Shown one piece after another: positions 7,152 to 14,108 of a stretch of 14,190 bases of DNA (the first letter of the stretch is position 1; each line of letters begins with the position of its first letter). The notes under the pieces are model-generated. The model was not told the DNA's origin, ran no database searches, and worked only from the letters and a program-made list of their open reading frames with translations. The stretch comes from Clostridia bacterium (GTDB lineage: Bacteria; Bacillota; Clostridia; Oscillospirales; Acutalibacteraceae). The translations under genes were made by a program, and so were the position numbers. Location of the stretch: positions 1 to 14,190 of the forward strand of contig CAAGND010000209.1 of NCBI GenBank assembly GCA_900771185.1, given 5' to 3'.

Positions 7152-7461
7152 GGTTGCCGTTATGGGAGACAGGGACAGTATCTTCGGCTTTGCCTCCATA
7201 GGCATGAGTATATTCCCGATAGATGACCCGACACAGGCGGTGTCTGCTCTGCGCTCCATGGTTGAGAGCGGATATGCGGTGATATATATTACTGAGCAGC
7301 TTGCCTCTCAGATTGAAACGGAGCTTGACCGCTACCGTTCCAAACCTCTTCCCGCCATAGTTCCGATTCCGGGAGTGAAGGGGAACACCGGCATGGGTCT
7401 TAAAAATGTAAGCAAATCCGTTGAGAAAGCGGTTGGTTCGGATATCCTTTCGAATGATTAG
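7144..7461 (+). CDS. ntpG: V-type ATPase subunit F (central shaft)
   Basis: A small soluble subunit of 105 residues that binds subunit D in the central rotor shaft of V1. The fold is shown by the N-terminal beta strand VAVMGDRDSIFGFASIG (res 4-20), a second strand AVIYITE (44-50), and the PGVKGNTGMG loop before the C-terminal helix. This is the usual length. The ATG at 7144 lies within the last codons of ntpC (8-nt overlap) with GAGGGA just upstream, so translation is probably coupled to ntpC. The E. hirae gene name is ntpG; other genomes call it atpF. Confidence 0.95.
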   Translation: MHKVAVMGDRDSIFGFASIGMSIFPIDDPTQAVSALRSMVESGYAVIYITEQLASQIETELDRYRSKPLPAIVPIPGVKGNTGMGLKNVSKSVEKAVGSDILSND

Positions 7462-7495
7462 ACCGAATTTAACCGGAAAGGCGTGATAATAAAAG

Positions 7496-9268
7496 ATGAG
7501 TACAGGAAAAATTTCAAAAATAGCAGGACCGCTTGTCGTGGCGTCCGGCATGCGTGAAGCAAATATGTTTGACGTTGTGCGTGTCAGTGACAGCCGTCTG
7601 ATAGGCGAGATAATAGAGATGCACGGCGACAGAGCATCAATTCAGGTCTATGAGGAGACCTCGGGCCTCGGAACGGGCGAGCCGGTTGTTTCAACCGGGG
7701 AGCCCCTCAGCGTTGAACTCGGTCCCGGACTTATTCAGGGAATCTTTGACGGTATTCAGAGACCGCTTGAGAAAATCCGTGAGCTGGCGGGGAACAACCT
7801 TGCAAGAGGAATTGAAGTTCCAGCACTGGACAGGGAAAAGCTCTGGCACTTCGTCCCCGCCGTTAAAATCGGGGACAAGGTGGTCGGCGGAGATATACTC
7901 GGCACCGTTCAGGAGACTGATATTGTCTGCCACAAAATTATGCTCCCGCCCGGACTTGTCGGAACCGTGAAAAGCATCTCCGAGGGAGATTATACGGTCA
8001 CGGATGTTGTGGGCTGCATCGAGACTGCAAACGGAGTTGAACAGAACTTCGGGCTTATGCAGAAATGGCCCGTCCGCCGCGGCAGACCGTTCGCCCGCAA
8101 GCTTGCGCCCAATGTGCCGCTTGTCACCGGTCAGCGAGTTGTTGACACTTTGTTCCCGATAGCAAAAGGCGGCGTCGCGGCTATTCCCGGACCGTTCGGA
8201 AGCGGAAAAACCGTCACACAGCACCAGCTCGCGAAGTGGGCTGAGGCGGATATCGTTGTTTATATCGGCTGCGGAGAGCGCGGAAACGAGATGACAGACG
8301 TTCTCAACGAGTTCCCCGAGCTTATAGACCCGCACACCGGAAAATCGCTGATGGAGAGAACCGTGCTCATAGCCAACACTTCCGATATGCCTGTTGCGGC
8401 GCGTGAGGCTTCTATTTACACGGGTATAACAATAGCCGAGTATTTCAGAGATATGGGCTATTCGGTGGCGCTGATGGCGGATTCCACCTCCCGCTGGGCT
8501 GAGGCCTTGCGTGAGATGTCGGGACGTCTTGAGGAGATGCCCGGTGAAGAGGGATATCCGGCATATCTCGGCAGCCGTCTTGCGCAGTTTTATGAGCGTG
8601 CAGGCCGTGTCGTTTCGCTCGGCTCTGATGAGCGTGAGGGTGCGCTGTCCGTTATAGGCGCTGTGTCGCCGCCCGGCGGTGATATTTCAGAGCCTGTTTC
8701 GCAGGCTACGCTCAGAATAGTCAAGGTTTTCTGGGGGCTTGATTCTTCACTGGCATATAAACGTCACTTCCCCGCAATCAACTGGCTTACGAGCTATTCC
8801 CTCTATGCTGATTCGCTCGGAGAATGGTTCAACAGCAACGTGTCGCCGGAATGGATGTCGCTGAGAGCGAGACTTATGAGTATCCTTTCCGATGAGGCTT
8901 CACTTGATGAGATTGTCAAGCTTGTCGGTATGGACGCACTCTCGCCGTCCGACAGGCTCAAGATGGAAGCTGCACGTTCAATCCGTGAGGACTTTTTGCA
9001 TCAGCTTGCTTTCCATGAGGTCGATACTTATTCGTCCCTCAGAAAGCAGTATCTCATGATGAAACTTGTGCTTCTGTTCTATGATGCTTCCCTTGACGCT
9101 CTCAAGCAGGGAGCCGACATTGAGAAGCTGGTGGCCATTCCGTCAAGAGAGAGCATAGGACGTTTTAAATATATCCATGAGGACGATATAGAGAGCAGCT
9201 ATCAGACGGTTTCGGCTGCTATCAAATCCGATATAAAAGCCGTCATTGATGCAAAGGAGGAATTCTGA
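7496..9268 (+). CDS. ntpA: V-type ATPase catalytic subunit A
   Basis: The catalytic nucleotide-binding subunit of V1; three copies alternate with B and hydrolyse (or make) ATP. At 590 residues it has the family length, including the extra bulge domain of about 80-90 residues (near res 115-195) that separates A subunits from F-type beta subunits. The Walker A loop is GPFGSGKT (232-239) with Lys238. The catalytic carboxylate and its partner are Glu261 and Arg262 in GERGNE, the same numbers as in the Enterococcus hirae enzyme. The conserved SRWAEALREMSGRLEEMPGE block (486-style region of the ATPase core) and the SPPGGDISEP loop are intact. The ATG at 7496 follows a GGAAAGG site at somewhat long spacing. 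The gene ends in TGATG, overlapping ntpB by 1 nt. Confidence 0.98.
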   Translation: MSTGKISKIAGPLVVASGMREANMFDVVRVSDSRLIGEIIEMHGDRASIQVYEETSGLGTGEPVVSTGEPLSVELGPGLIQGIFDGIQRPLEKIRELAGNNLARGIEVPALDREKLWHFVPAVKIGDKVVGGDILGTVQETDIVCHKIMLPPGLVGTVKSISEGDYTVTDVVGCIETANGVEQNFGLMQKWPVRRGRPFARKLAPNVPLVTGQRVVDTLFPIAKGGVAAIPGPFGSGKTVTQHQLAKWAEADIVVYIGCGERGNEMTDVLNEFPELIDPHTGKSLMERTVLIANTSDMPVAAREASIYTGITIAEYFRDMGYSVALMADSTSRWAEALREMSGRLEEMPGEEGYPAYLGSRLAQFYERAGRVVSLGSDEREGALSVIGAVSPPGGDISEPVSQATLRIVKVFWGLDSSLAYKRHFPAINWLTSYSLYADSLGEWFNSNVSPEWMSLRARLMSILSDEASLDEIVKLVGMDALSPSDRLKMEAARSIREDFLHQLAFHEVDTYSSLRKQYLMMKLVLLFYDASLDALKQGADIEKLVAIPSRESIGRFKYIHEDDIESSYQTVSAAIKSDIKAVIDAKEEF

Positions 9269-10641
9269 TGCCTAAGGAATATAGAACAATCCAGGAGGTT
9301 TCGGGACCTCTTATGCTTGTGCGTGAGGTCGATGAGGTCAAGTATAACGAGCTCGGCGAAATCGAGCTTGCAAACGGCGAAAAGCGCCGCTGCCGTGTGC
9401 TTGAGGTTGACGGAACAAACGCGCTGGTTCAGCTTTTTGAAAACTCCGCAGGAATAAACCTTGCCGACAGCAAGGTGCGTTTCCTCGGCAGACAGATGGA
9501 GCTGGGCGTTTCTCCCGATATGCTCGGCAGAGTTTTTGACGGACTCGGCAGACCGATAGACGGAGGACCCGAGATAATTCCGGAAAAGCGTATGGATGTC
9601 AACGGCCTTCCGATGAATCCCGCAGCACGAAGCTATCCGCAGGAGTTTATCCAGACCGGTATATCGGCGATAGACGGACTTAACACGCTTGTCAGAGGTC
9701 AGAAACTTCCCATATTCTCAGCTTCGGGTCTGCCGCACGCACAGCTTGCGGCTCAGATAGCAAGGCAGGCGAAGGTTCTCGGCGATGATGAACAGTTTGC
9801 CGTTGTTTTTGCGGCAATGGGTATCACCTTTGAGGAGTCAAACTATTTTGTCGAGAGCTTCAGAAGCACAGGCGCGCTTGACAGAACGGTGATGTTTTCA
9901 AACCTTGCGAACGACCCCGCCATCGAGCGTATCGCGACGCCAAAGATGGCGCTCACCGCGGCGGAGTATCTCGCCTTTGACAGAGGCATGCATGTGCTTG
10001 TCATACTGACGGATATCACAAACTATGCCGATGCGCTCAGAGAGGTTTCGGCTGCGCGCAAAGAGGTTCCCGGCAGACGCGGTTATCCCGGATATATGTA
10101 CACTGACCTTGCGTCCATATATGAGCGCGCGGGCAGGCAGAAGGGCAAAGACGGCAGTATCACAATGATACCGATTCTCACAATGCCTGAGGACGACAAG
10201 ACCCATCCCATCCCCGACCTTACCGGATATATAACCGAGGGTCAGATAATTCTCAGCCGTGAGCTTTACAGAAAGAGCATCAATCCTCCCATTGATGTCC
10301 TCCCGTCGCTGTCACGTCTTAAAGATAAGGGTATAGGCGAGGGCAAGACGAGGGCGGATCACTCGAACACAATGAACCAGCTCTTCTCCGCTTATGCTCG
10401 CGGAAAGGATGCAAAGGAGCTGATGGTGGTTCTCGGCGAGGATGCCCTGACAGATATGGATAAGCTCTATGCACAGTTTGCCGATGCGTTTGAGAGCGAG
10501 TATGTTTCACAGGGCTTTGATACGGATCGCAGTATAGAGGAGACGCTCAATATCGGCTGGAAGCTCATATCCATTCTTCCCAGAAGTGAGCTTCGCCGTA
10601 TCAGCGATGATTTCCTTGATAAGTATTACGGCAAGTTTTAA
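9268..10641 (+). CDS. ntpB: V-type ATPase non-catalytic subunit B
   Basis: The B subunit alternates with A in the V1 head and contributes to nucleotide sites at the A/B interfaces without being catalytic. It has 457 residues, the usual size. The P-loop is degenerate (SASGLPHAQLAAQ instead of GxxxxGKT), as in all B subunits. The arginine finger lies in SLSRLKDKGIG as Arg350, the same number as in the Enterococcus hirae protein. An excellent AAAGGAGG (9253-9260) inside the end of ntpA precedes the ATG, and the 1-nt TGATG overlap suggests coupled synthesis at equal copy number with A. Confidence 0.98.
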   Translation: MPKEYRTIQEVSGPLMLVREVDEVKYNELGEIELANGEKRRCRVLEVDGTNALVQLFENSAGINLADSKVRFLGRQMELGVSPDMLGRVFDGLGRPIDGGPEIIPEKRMDVNGLPMNPAARSYPQEFIQTGISAIDGLNTLVRGQKLPIFSASGLPHAQLAAQIARQAKVLGDDEQFAVVFAAMGITFEESNYFVESFRSTGALDRTVMFSNLANDPAIERIATPKMALTAAEYLAFDRGMHVLVILTDITNYADALREVSAARKEVPGRRGYPGYMYTDLASIYERAGRQKGKDGSITMIPILTMPEDDKTHPIPDLTGYITEGQIILSRELYRKSINPPIDVLPSLSRLKDKGIGEGKTRADHSNTMNQLFSAYARGKDAKELMVVLGEDALTDMDKLYAQFADAFESEYVSQGFDTDRSIEETLNIGWKLISILPRSELRRISDDFLDKYYGKF

Positions 10642-10670
10642 TAAATCCACATGAAGAGAAGTGATGTAGA

Positions 10671-11324
10671 ATGGCTGTGATGAATGTTAATCCCACCCGT
10701 ATGGAGCTGACAAACTTAAAGCGCAAGCTAGTAACGGCGCGCAGAGGTCACAAACTCCTGAAGGATAAGCGGGATGAGCTTATGCGCCGTTTTCTTGACC
10801 TCGTAAAAGAGAATAAGAGACTTCGTATCCATGTGGAGGAGGGGATACGTCAGGCGAATGTCAACATGGAAATCGCGCGCAGCGTTATGGATGACAAGAG
10901 CCTGTCAGTCGCAATGCTGCTGCCGACACAGGAGATGTCGCTTGAAACCTCAGAGCGGAATGTCATGAGTGTTATGATACCTGTTTTTGACGCTCAGTAT
11001 AAAACCGCCGATGAGAACGACATATATTCCTACGGAACGGCGTTCACCTCCGCGGAGCTTGACAGCGCAGTCAAGGCTCTCTCCGAGATAATGCCTGATA
11101 TGCTCAGACTCGCTGAGGTTGAAAAGTCGTGTCAGCTTATGGCTGCGGAGATAGAGAAGACACGCCGCAGGGTCAACGCCCTTGAGCATGTTATGATTCC
11201 GCAGTATGAGGATACTATAAAATACATCTCCATGAAGCTCGATGAAAATGAGCGCAGCACAACAACGAGGCTCATGAAGGTCAAGGATATGATGCTGCAG
11301 CAGGCGCATCATTATGATATATAA
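10671..11324 (+). CDS. ntpD: V-type ATPase subunit D (rotor shaft)
   Basis: The central axle that turns inside the A3B3 head, forming a long antiparallel coiled coil. The 217-residue product starts with the family signature NPTRMELTNLKRKL (res 7-20) followed by RRGHKLLKDKRDEL. A second long helix rich in RRRVNALEHV (res 165-174) completes the coiled-coil pair. The ribosome site before ATG 10671 is weaker than others in the operon (AGAAGTGAT); ATG 10680, three codons in, is possible. It is the last ATPase gene: no ntpH or ntpJ (potassium/sodium transporter) follows as it does in E. hirae, and no terminator is seen before the next promoter. Confidence 0.95.
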   Translation: MAVMNVNPTRMELTNLKRKLVTARRGHKLLKDKRDELMRRFLDLVKENKRLRIHVEEGIRQANVNMEIARSVMDDKSLSVAMLLPTQEMSLETSERNVMSVMIPVFDAQYKTADENDIYSYGTAFTSAELDSAVKALSEIMPDMLRLAEVEKSCQLMAAEIEKTRRRVNALEHVMIPQYEDTIKYISMKLDENERSTTTRLMKVKDMMLQQAHHYDI

Positions 11325-11329
11325 AACAA

Positions 11330-11358
11330 TTGACAAATGTTTTGTGATGCCATATAAT
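11330..11358 (+). promoter_or_regulatory. Consensus promoter of tRNA-Leu
   Basis: TTGACA (11330-11335) and TATAAT (11353-11358) are both perfect hexamers with the ideal 17-nt spacer, the strongest promoter in the window. The -35 begins 5 nt after the ntpD stop codon. Start near 11365 gives a leader of about 40 nt ahead of the mature tRNA. Confidence 0.93.
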
Positions 11359-11373
11359 AGTTAAGTCAAAAAC

Positions 11374-11399
11374 GCCGCAGACGTCGCAGACGCTGCGGC
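11374..11399 (+). other. Hairpin in the tRNA-Leu leader
   Basis: GCCGCAG (11374-11380) pairs with CTGCGGC (11393-11399) around a 12-nt loop; within it CGCAGACG occurs twice (11376-11383 and 11385-11392). It ends 5 nt before the tRNA acceptor stem and has no T-run, so it is not a terminator. It would be removed when RNase P trims the 5' end. Confidence 0.6.
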
Positions 11400-11404
11400 A
11401 ATAT

Positions 11405-11491
11405 GCGGGTGTGGCGAAATCGGCAGACGCAAGGGACTTAAAATCCCTCGGTGGCAACACCGTACCGGTTCAAGTCCGGTCACCCGCACCA
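11405..11491 (+). tRNA. tRNA-Leu (anticodon TAA)
   Basis: An 87-nt class II tRNA. The acceptor arms GCGGGTG (11405-11411) and CACCCGC (11481-11487) pair fully. The anticodon arm AGGGA-CTTAAAA-TCCCT gives anticodon UAA, reading UUA/UUG leucine codons. The long variable arm folds as CGGTG/CACCG with a GCAA loop, and the T arm CCGG-TTCAAGT-CCGG is canonical. Discriminator A and the CCA end (11489-11491) are encoded. It is flanked by its own promoter and terminator, and V-ATPase readthrough would also pass through it. Confidence 0.98.
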
Positions 11492-11492
11492 T

Positions 11493-11535
11493 AGTGAGTA
11501 TTCATAACACAAGTGAATACTCACTTTTCTTTTTT
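11493..11535 (+). terminator. Terminator of tRNA-Leu and probably the ATPase operon
   Basis: AGTGAGTATTCA (11493-11504) is perfectly complementary to TGAATACTCACT (11514-11525), followed by TTTCTTTTTT. It begins one base after the tRNA CCA end. As no terminator was found after ntpD, it probably ends long ATPase transcripts too. Confidence 0.93.
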
Positions 11536-11567
11536 ACATTTCCTCATAGTTAATATTGTTATGTATT

Positions 11568-11594
11568 GAGCAGGTTTTAAGCCTGCTCTTTTTT
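11568..11594 (+). terminator. Second rightward terminator with no gene before it
   Basis: GAGCAGG (11568-11574) pairs with CCTGCTC (11582-11588), followed by six T. It points rightward, yet no gene lies between it and the tRNA terminator, and its 3' end meets the stop codon of the recombinase remnant. It may be the end of a lost gene or the edge of the inserted element. Confidence 0.7.
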
Positions 11595-11595
11595 G

Positions 11596-12060
11596 TTATG
11601 CCGTTAAATACTCAACGGCAACACCTTGTCTTGCTTCGAGGACCATATTTTCCTCTTTTACGGGATTTTCAATTACCCCGACAAAGCGATAATGAATAAT
11701 GATTTTCTGCGTTTTGTTTTTGCCTTTACCCTCAATTGAATGAACTTCGATTTTCTCAATCAGTTCATTAAGGAGTGCAGGTGTCAAGGTTTCCATCTGC
11801 ATAAACTTGCGGACTGCTAATGTGAACTGCTCTTTGCTTGTACGGAGGTTTTTAATTTCCGAAAGTTCTTCCTGATATTGCCTGATTTTTACCTTCAGTT
11901 CATCACGCTCGGTTTCATATTTCTGTGATAACTGCATAAAGCTTTCTTCGTTCACAATTCCGTTAATGTGTTTCTCAAAGAGTTTTTCGTACATCAGGGC
12001 AACCTCTTTTGTTCTTGCCGTTGCCTTATCAATACTGCTTTCAAGAAACTTCTGCGACAC
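11596..12060 (-). pseudogene. C-terminal remnant of a large serine recombinase
   Basis: The open frame gives about 154 residues that resemble the C-terminal third of clostridial large serine recombinases (TnpX/Tn4451-like and phage-type integrases, with the DUF4368-like tail). It has a long charged coiled coil (about res 5-100) then the beta-rich ending with IEKIEVHSIEGKGKNKTQKI and YRFVGVIENPV. The catalytic N-terminal resolvase domain with its active-site serine and the zinc-ribbon region are absent; such proteins are usually about 500-550 residues. The frame begins near a GTG at 12058-12060 with no ribosome site, just where sequence of another gene starts, so this is a truncated relic. It lies 104 nt beyond tRNA-Leu, consistent with a former mobile element inserted there. 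It looks AT-richer than the ATPase genes. Confidence 0.85.
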
Positions 12061-12323
12061 CGTCGGTCAAACTCGGTATCGGCACCAGCGCCGAACTGAC
12101 CAAGGCGCAGATCAAGGTGCTTCGGCTGGTCTGCGAGGGACTGGAATACGTTGAGATTGCGGAGAAACTCAATTGTTCCGTAAACACCGTAAAAACCCAT
12201 ATCGCAAATATTTTGCGAATGACCGGCTATTCCGGCAAGACCAGGCTTGCCATTGCGGTGACGAACAAGCGGTTCATCATCCCTGACCTTACGGAGGATA
12301 AGGAGACACCCGTAATCGAATAG
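12061..12323 (+). pseudogene. C-terminal LuxR-type HTH fragment of a regulator
   Basis: About 87 codons in one open frame end at TAG 12321-12323. They contain a complete GerE/LuxR helix-turn-helix: LTKAQIKVLRLVCEGL, then EIAEKLNCSVNTVKTHIANIL with the recognition helix. The effector or receiver half expected upstream is missing. The frame stays open leftward to an ATG at 12009, but that stretch is the antisense of the recombinase remnant and has no ribosome site, so it is not a true start. The fragment therefore begins at the junction near 12060. A strong terminator follows 15 nt after the stop, showing that the 3' end of the gene is intact. Confidence 0.85.
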
Positions 12324-12338
12324 AAAAGCAGTATTTTA

Positions 12339-12366
12339 CCCGGCTTCTTCGGAAGCCGGGCTTTTT
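12339..12366 (+). terminator. Terminator with UUCG tetraloop after the LuxR fragment
   Basis: CCCGGCTTC (12339-12347) pairs with GAAGCCGGG (12352-12360) around TTCG, closed by a C-G pair, the very stable cUUCGg tetraloop, followed by CTTTTTG. It is the original terminator of the regulator gene. Confidence 0.93.
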
Positions 12367-12423
12367 GATAAAAAATTATCAGTATCACCCAAAATGAAGT
12401 GTGACAAAAACCACGCCGGAGAT

Positions 12424-12447
12424 GGCAACGGCGAAATTGCTGTTGCC
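12424..12447. repeat. Inverted repeat in gene-free stretch
   Basis: GGCAACGGC (12424-12432) pairs with GCTGTTGCC (12439-12447) with one G-T wobble, loop GAAATT. Only four T follow after two bases, so termination is doubtful. The stretch 12367-12547 otherwise shows no gene, RNA or promoter that I recognise. Confidence 0.45.
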
Positions 12448-12547
12448 GCTTTTCTGCCGTAAAAAGGCTTTTCAGTCATGACGGCCATTTCTCCAAAAAA
12501 GCGAAGAAGCGATTTGCTTCCTTGAAGAGAAAATTACCGGAAGAAAA

Positions 12548-12776
12548 ATGAACGACATCTATGCAGCTTTTTTTGCTGCTCTTTTCGCTGTGCGAAAGAA
12601 CGGAGAAGTTTTAACACGGTGCATTGAACCGAAAAATATTCAATTTCAGAAAAAGATTATGAAGGCGCACAGACGTTTAAGACCTTACGCGCTGTTATGT
12701 GATGAGCCTGGACTGCTGCCTACTGTGGTATGTGCCGATCGGCATCGAAAACATGGGAGCAGATGATTTTGAATAA
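12548..12776 (+). other. Possible decayed coding remnant
   Basis: A 72-codon frame opens with ATG at 12548 but has no good ribosome site and an unremarkable product. Two other frames give more protein-like pieces. Frame A at 12628-12702 reads TEKYSISEKDYEGAQTFK and a few more residues. Frame B ends at TAA 12774-12776, reading MSLDCCLLWYVPIGIENMG and a few more. A single indel near 12690-12702 would join A to B. I cannot name a family. This may be a frameshifted relic whose end lies against the promoter of the next gene, or chance. Confidence 0.25.
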
Positions 12777-12796
12777 TACAAAATATATGATATAAT
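12769..12796 (+). promoter_or_regulatory. Promoter of the metallophosphatase-like ORF
   Basis: TTGAAT (12769-12774), 16 nt, then TATAAT (12791-12796) with TGA before it, an extended -10 like those upstream of the ATPase operon. Transcription would start about 12803 with AAGAGGT as ribosome site before the ATG at 12818. Confidence 0.75.
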
Positions 12797-12817
12797 AAAC
12801 AGAAAGAGGTATACATA

Positions 12818-13801
12818 ATGAGCCGTTACAAGAAATTGGTTTTGCTTCATTCCAACGATATGCACGGAGATTTTCTGGCTGAGCAGATCGATGAGAATCT
12901 GGTTGGAGGCGTTAGTATGCTTTCCGGTTATGTTGACAAGGTGCGCAAAGAAGAACCGAACACTCTGTATTGCATTGCCGGAGATATGTTCCGCGGATCA
13001 GTTATCGATTCTGAATATCAGGGATTAAGTACCATCGAAATTATGAATGCGCTGGCGCCGGATGTGGTGACCATCGGCAATCATGAAACTGATTATGGAG
13101 TGGCACATCTTTTGTTTCTGGAAAAATGCGCGAAATTTCCGATTATCAATGCCAATCTTTTTATCAGGACGAATCAGGCGCGTCTGTTTAAACCGCATCT
13201 GATTATTGAAGTGGACGGTATGAAGATTCTGTTCATCGGCATCCTGACAGAGGAAGTGCTTTCCCGGACAAAACATGACGGGCTGATTGGTTCTTTTGTC
13301 GGAATCAATGAGGCAGCTGCGGAGGTGGGAAGAATCTGCAATACCTATAATGCAACGGATATTGATTTTACCGTGCTTTTGACGCACATCGGATTTGAGG
13401 AGGACAAGCAGCTTGCGGCAAAGTTGGATCCGGCTTGGGGTGTGGATGTAATTATTGGCGGCCATTCCCACACCTTCCTCACAGAACCGGCAAAGGTAAA
13501 CGATATCCTGATAGTGCAGGCCGGTACGGGAACGGATCAGATCTGCAGGATGTTTGAGCCTTATGCTCTTTTATTGGAGGTCATCGGTTACACACCCTGG
13601 ATGTTGGAGGAACGGCTTGCCATTCGTAAAGAAGTGCAGGAACATAACCACGACTGTAAGATTGTCATACTCGTGGATGATGTTGCGGACAAAGAGCTGG
13701 CAAATGACGTGAAAAAAGCCAAGAAAGACGGTTTAATCGATGCTTTCCTGTTTGGCTCTGCCACTGACAGTTATCTTGCTGCCATGATGGACAGTCTTTA
13801 A
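12818..13801 (+). CDS. Chimeric ORF: 5'-nucleotidase-type metallophosphatase joined to a receiver-like tail
   Basis: Residues 1 to about 245 match the N-terminal calcineurin-like domain of UshA/YunD-type 5'-nucleotidases. The metal-ligand motifs are all present: NDMHGD (D14, H16), GDMF (D56), GNHE (N88, H89), THIG (H190) and GGHSHT (H216, H218). The family normally continues into a substrate-binding 5'-nucleotidase domain and totals about 450 residues or more. Here, after QAGTGTDQIC (235-243), the sequence becomes PYALLLEVIGYTPW, then CKIVILVDD and AKKDGLIDAF, ending in YLAAMMDSL. That ~80-residue tail looks like the second half of a response-regulator receiver-type domain, with strand beta-4, helix, strand beta-5 and last helix. 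The joint is in frame near 13545-13560. Promoter, AAGAGGT and ATG are good. The product may be made but lacks the nucleotidase specificity domain; it is probably a deletion fusion. Confidence 0.75.
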   Translation: MSRYKKLVLLHSNDMHGDFLAEQIDENLVGGVSMLSGYVDKVRKEEPNTLYCIAGDMFRGSVIDSEYQGLSTIEIMNALAPDVVTIGNHETDYGVAHLLFLEKCAKFPIINANLFIRTNQARLFKPHLIIEVDGMKILFIGILTEEVLSRTKHDGLIGSFVGINEAAAEVGRICNTYNATDIDFTVLLTHIGFEEDKQLAAKLDPAWGVDVIIGGHSHTFLTEPAKVNDILIVQAGTGTDQICRMFEPYALLLEVIGYTPWMLEERLAIRKEVQEHNHDCKIVILVDDVADKELANDVKKAKKDGLIDAFLFGSATDSYLAAMMDSL

Positions 13802-14108
13802 GAGTGACAGTGCGGATGAATGTGATATAACCTGAATTTTGGAAAAAGACAAAAATGCAAAGCCGAAAGAGCGAAAAACGCAGATGCGTCAGAGAACGAT
13901 ACAAAATTTGATGACTGTATATGCAGGAATATGATATACTTGAAAACGGGGAACAACGGCGGAAAAGTCATCATCAGCGGAATATGCGGTATCATGCGGA
14001 AGAACGGGTAAAATGAAAAGCTTTTTCGCAAAGCAATGACTAAGGGCTTAATGCCTTTTTAACATATGAAAACCAGAACGGATTGTTAAAATATAAGGGG
14101 GAAACATA
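13802..14108. other. 307-base stretch without an intact gene
   Basis: No conserved gene or RNA is recognised. An extended -10 (TGATATACT, 13932-13940) could be a promoter for the gene starting at 14109; its best -35, TTGATG at 13908-13913, is 21 nt away, too far, so strength would rest on the TGn element. A weak AAGG/CCTT structure with five T lies near 14041-14060. Small frames such as ATG 13932-14011 (about 26 codons, containing GKVIISGICGIMRKNG) are open but unsupported. It resembles the empty stretch before the metallophosphatase-like ORF. Confidence 0.4.

Noticed and set aside
7691..8335. Open minus-strand frame of about 214 codons inside ntpA
   Set aside because: It is fully antisense to a highly conserved catalytic subunit with intact motifs, and has no promoter or ribosome site.
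11465..11491. Search for a direct repeat of the tRNA-Leu 3' end as an attR site
   Set aside because: No second copy of GTTCAAGTCCGGT or a close variant was seen by eye between 11500 and 14190; a site beyond the window cannot be excluded.
12009..12060. ATG at 12009 as the real start of the LuxR-type gene
   Set aside because: These codons are the reverse strand of the recombinase remnant and lack a ribosome site, so they are open only by chance.
13025..13471. Minus-strand frame of about 148 codons within the metallophosphatase domain
   Set aside because: It is antisense to the conserved metal-binding motifs and has no start signals.
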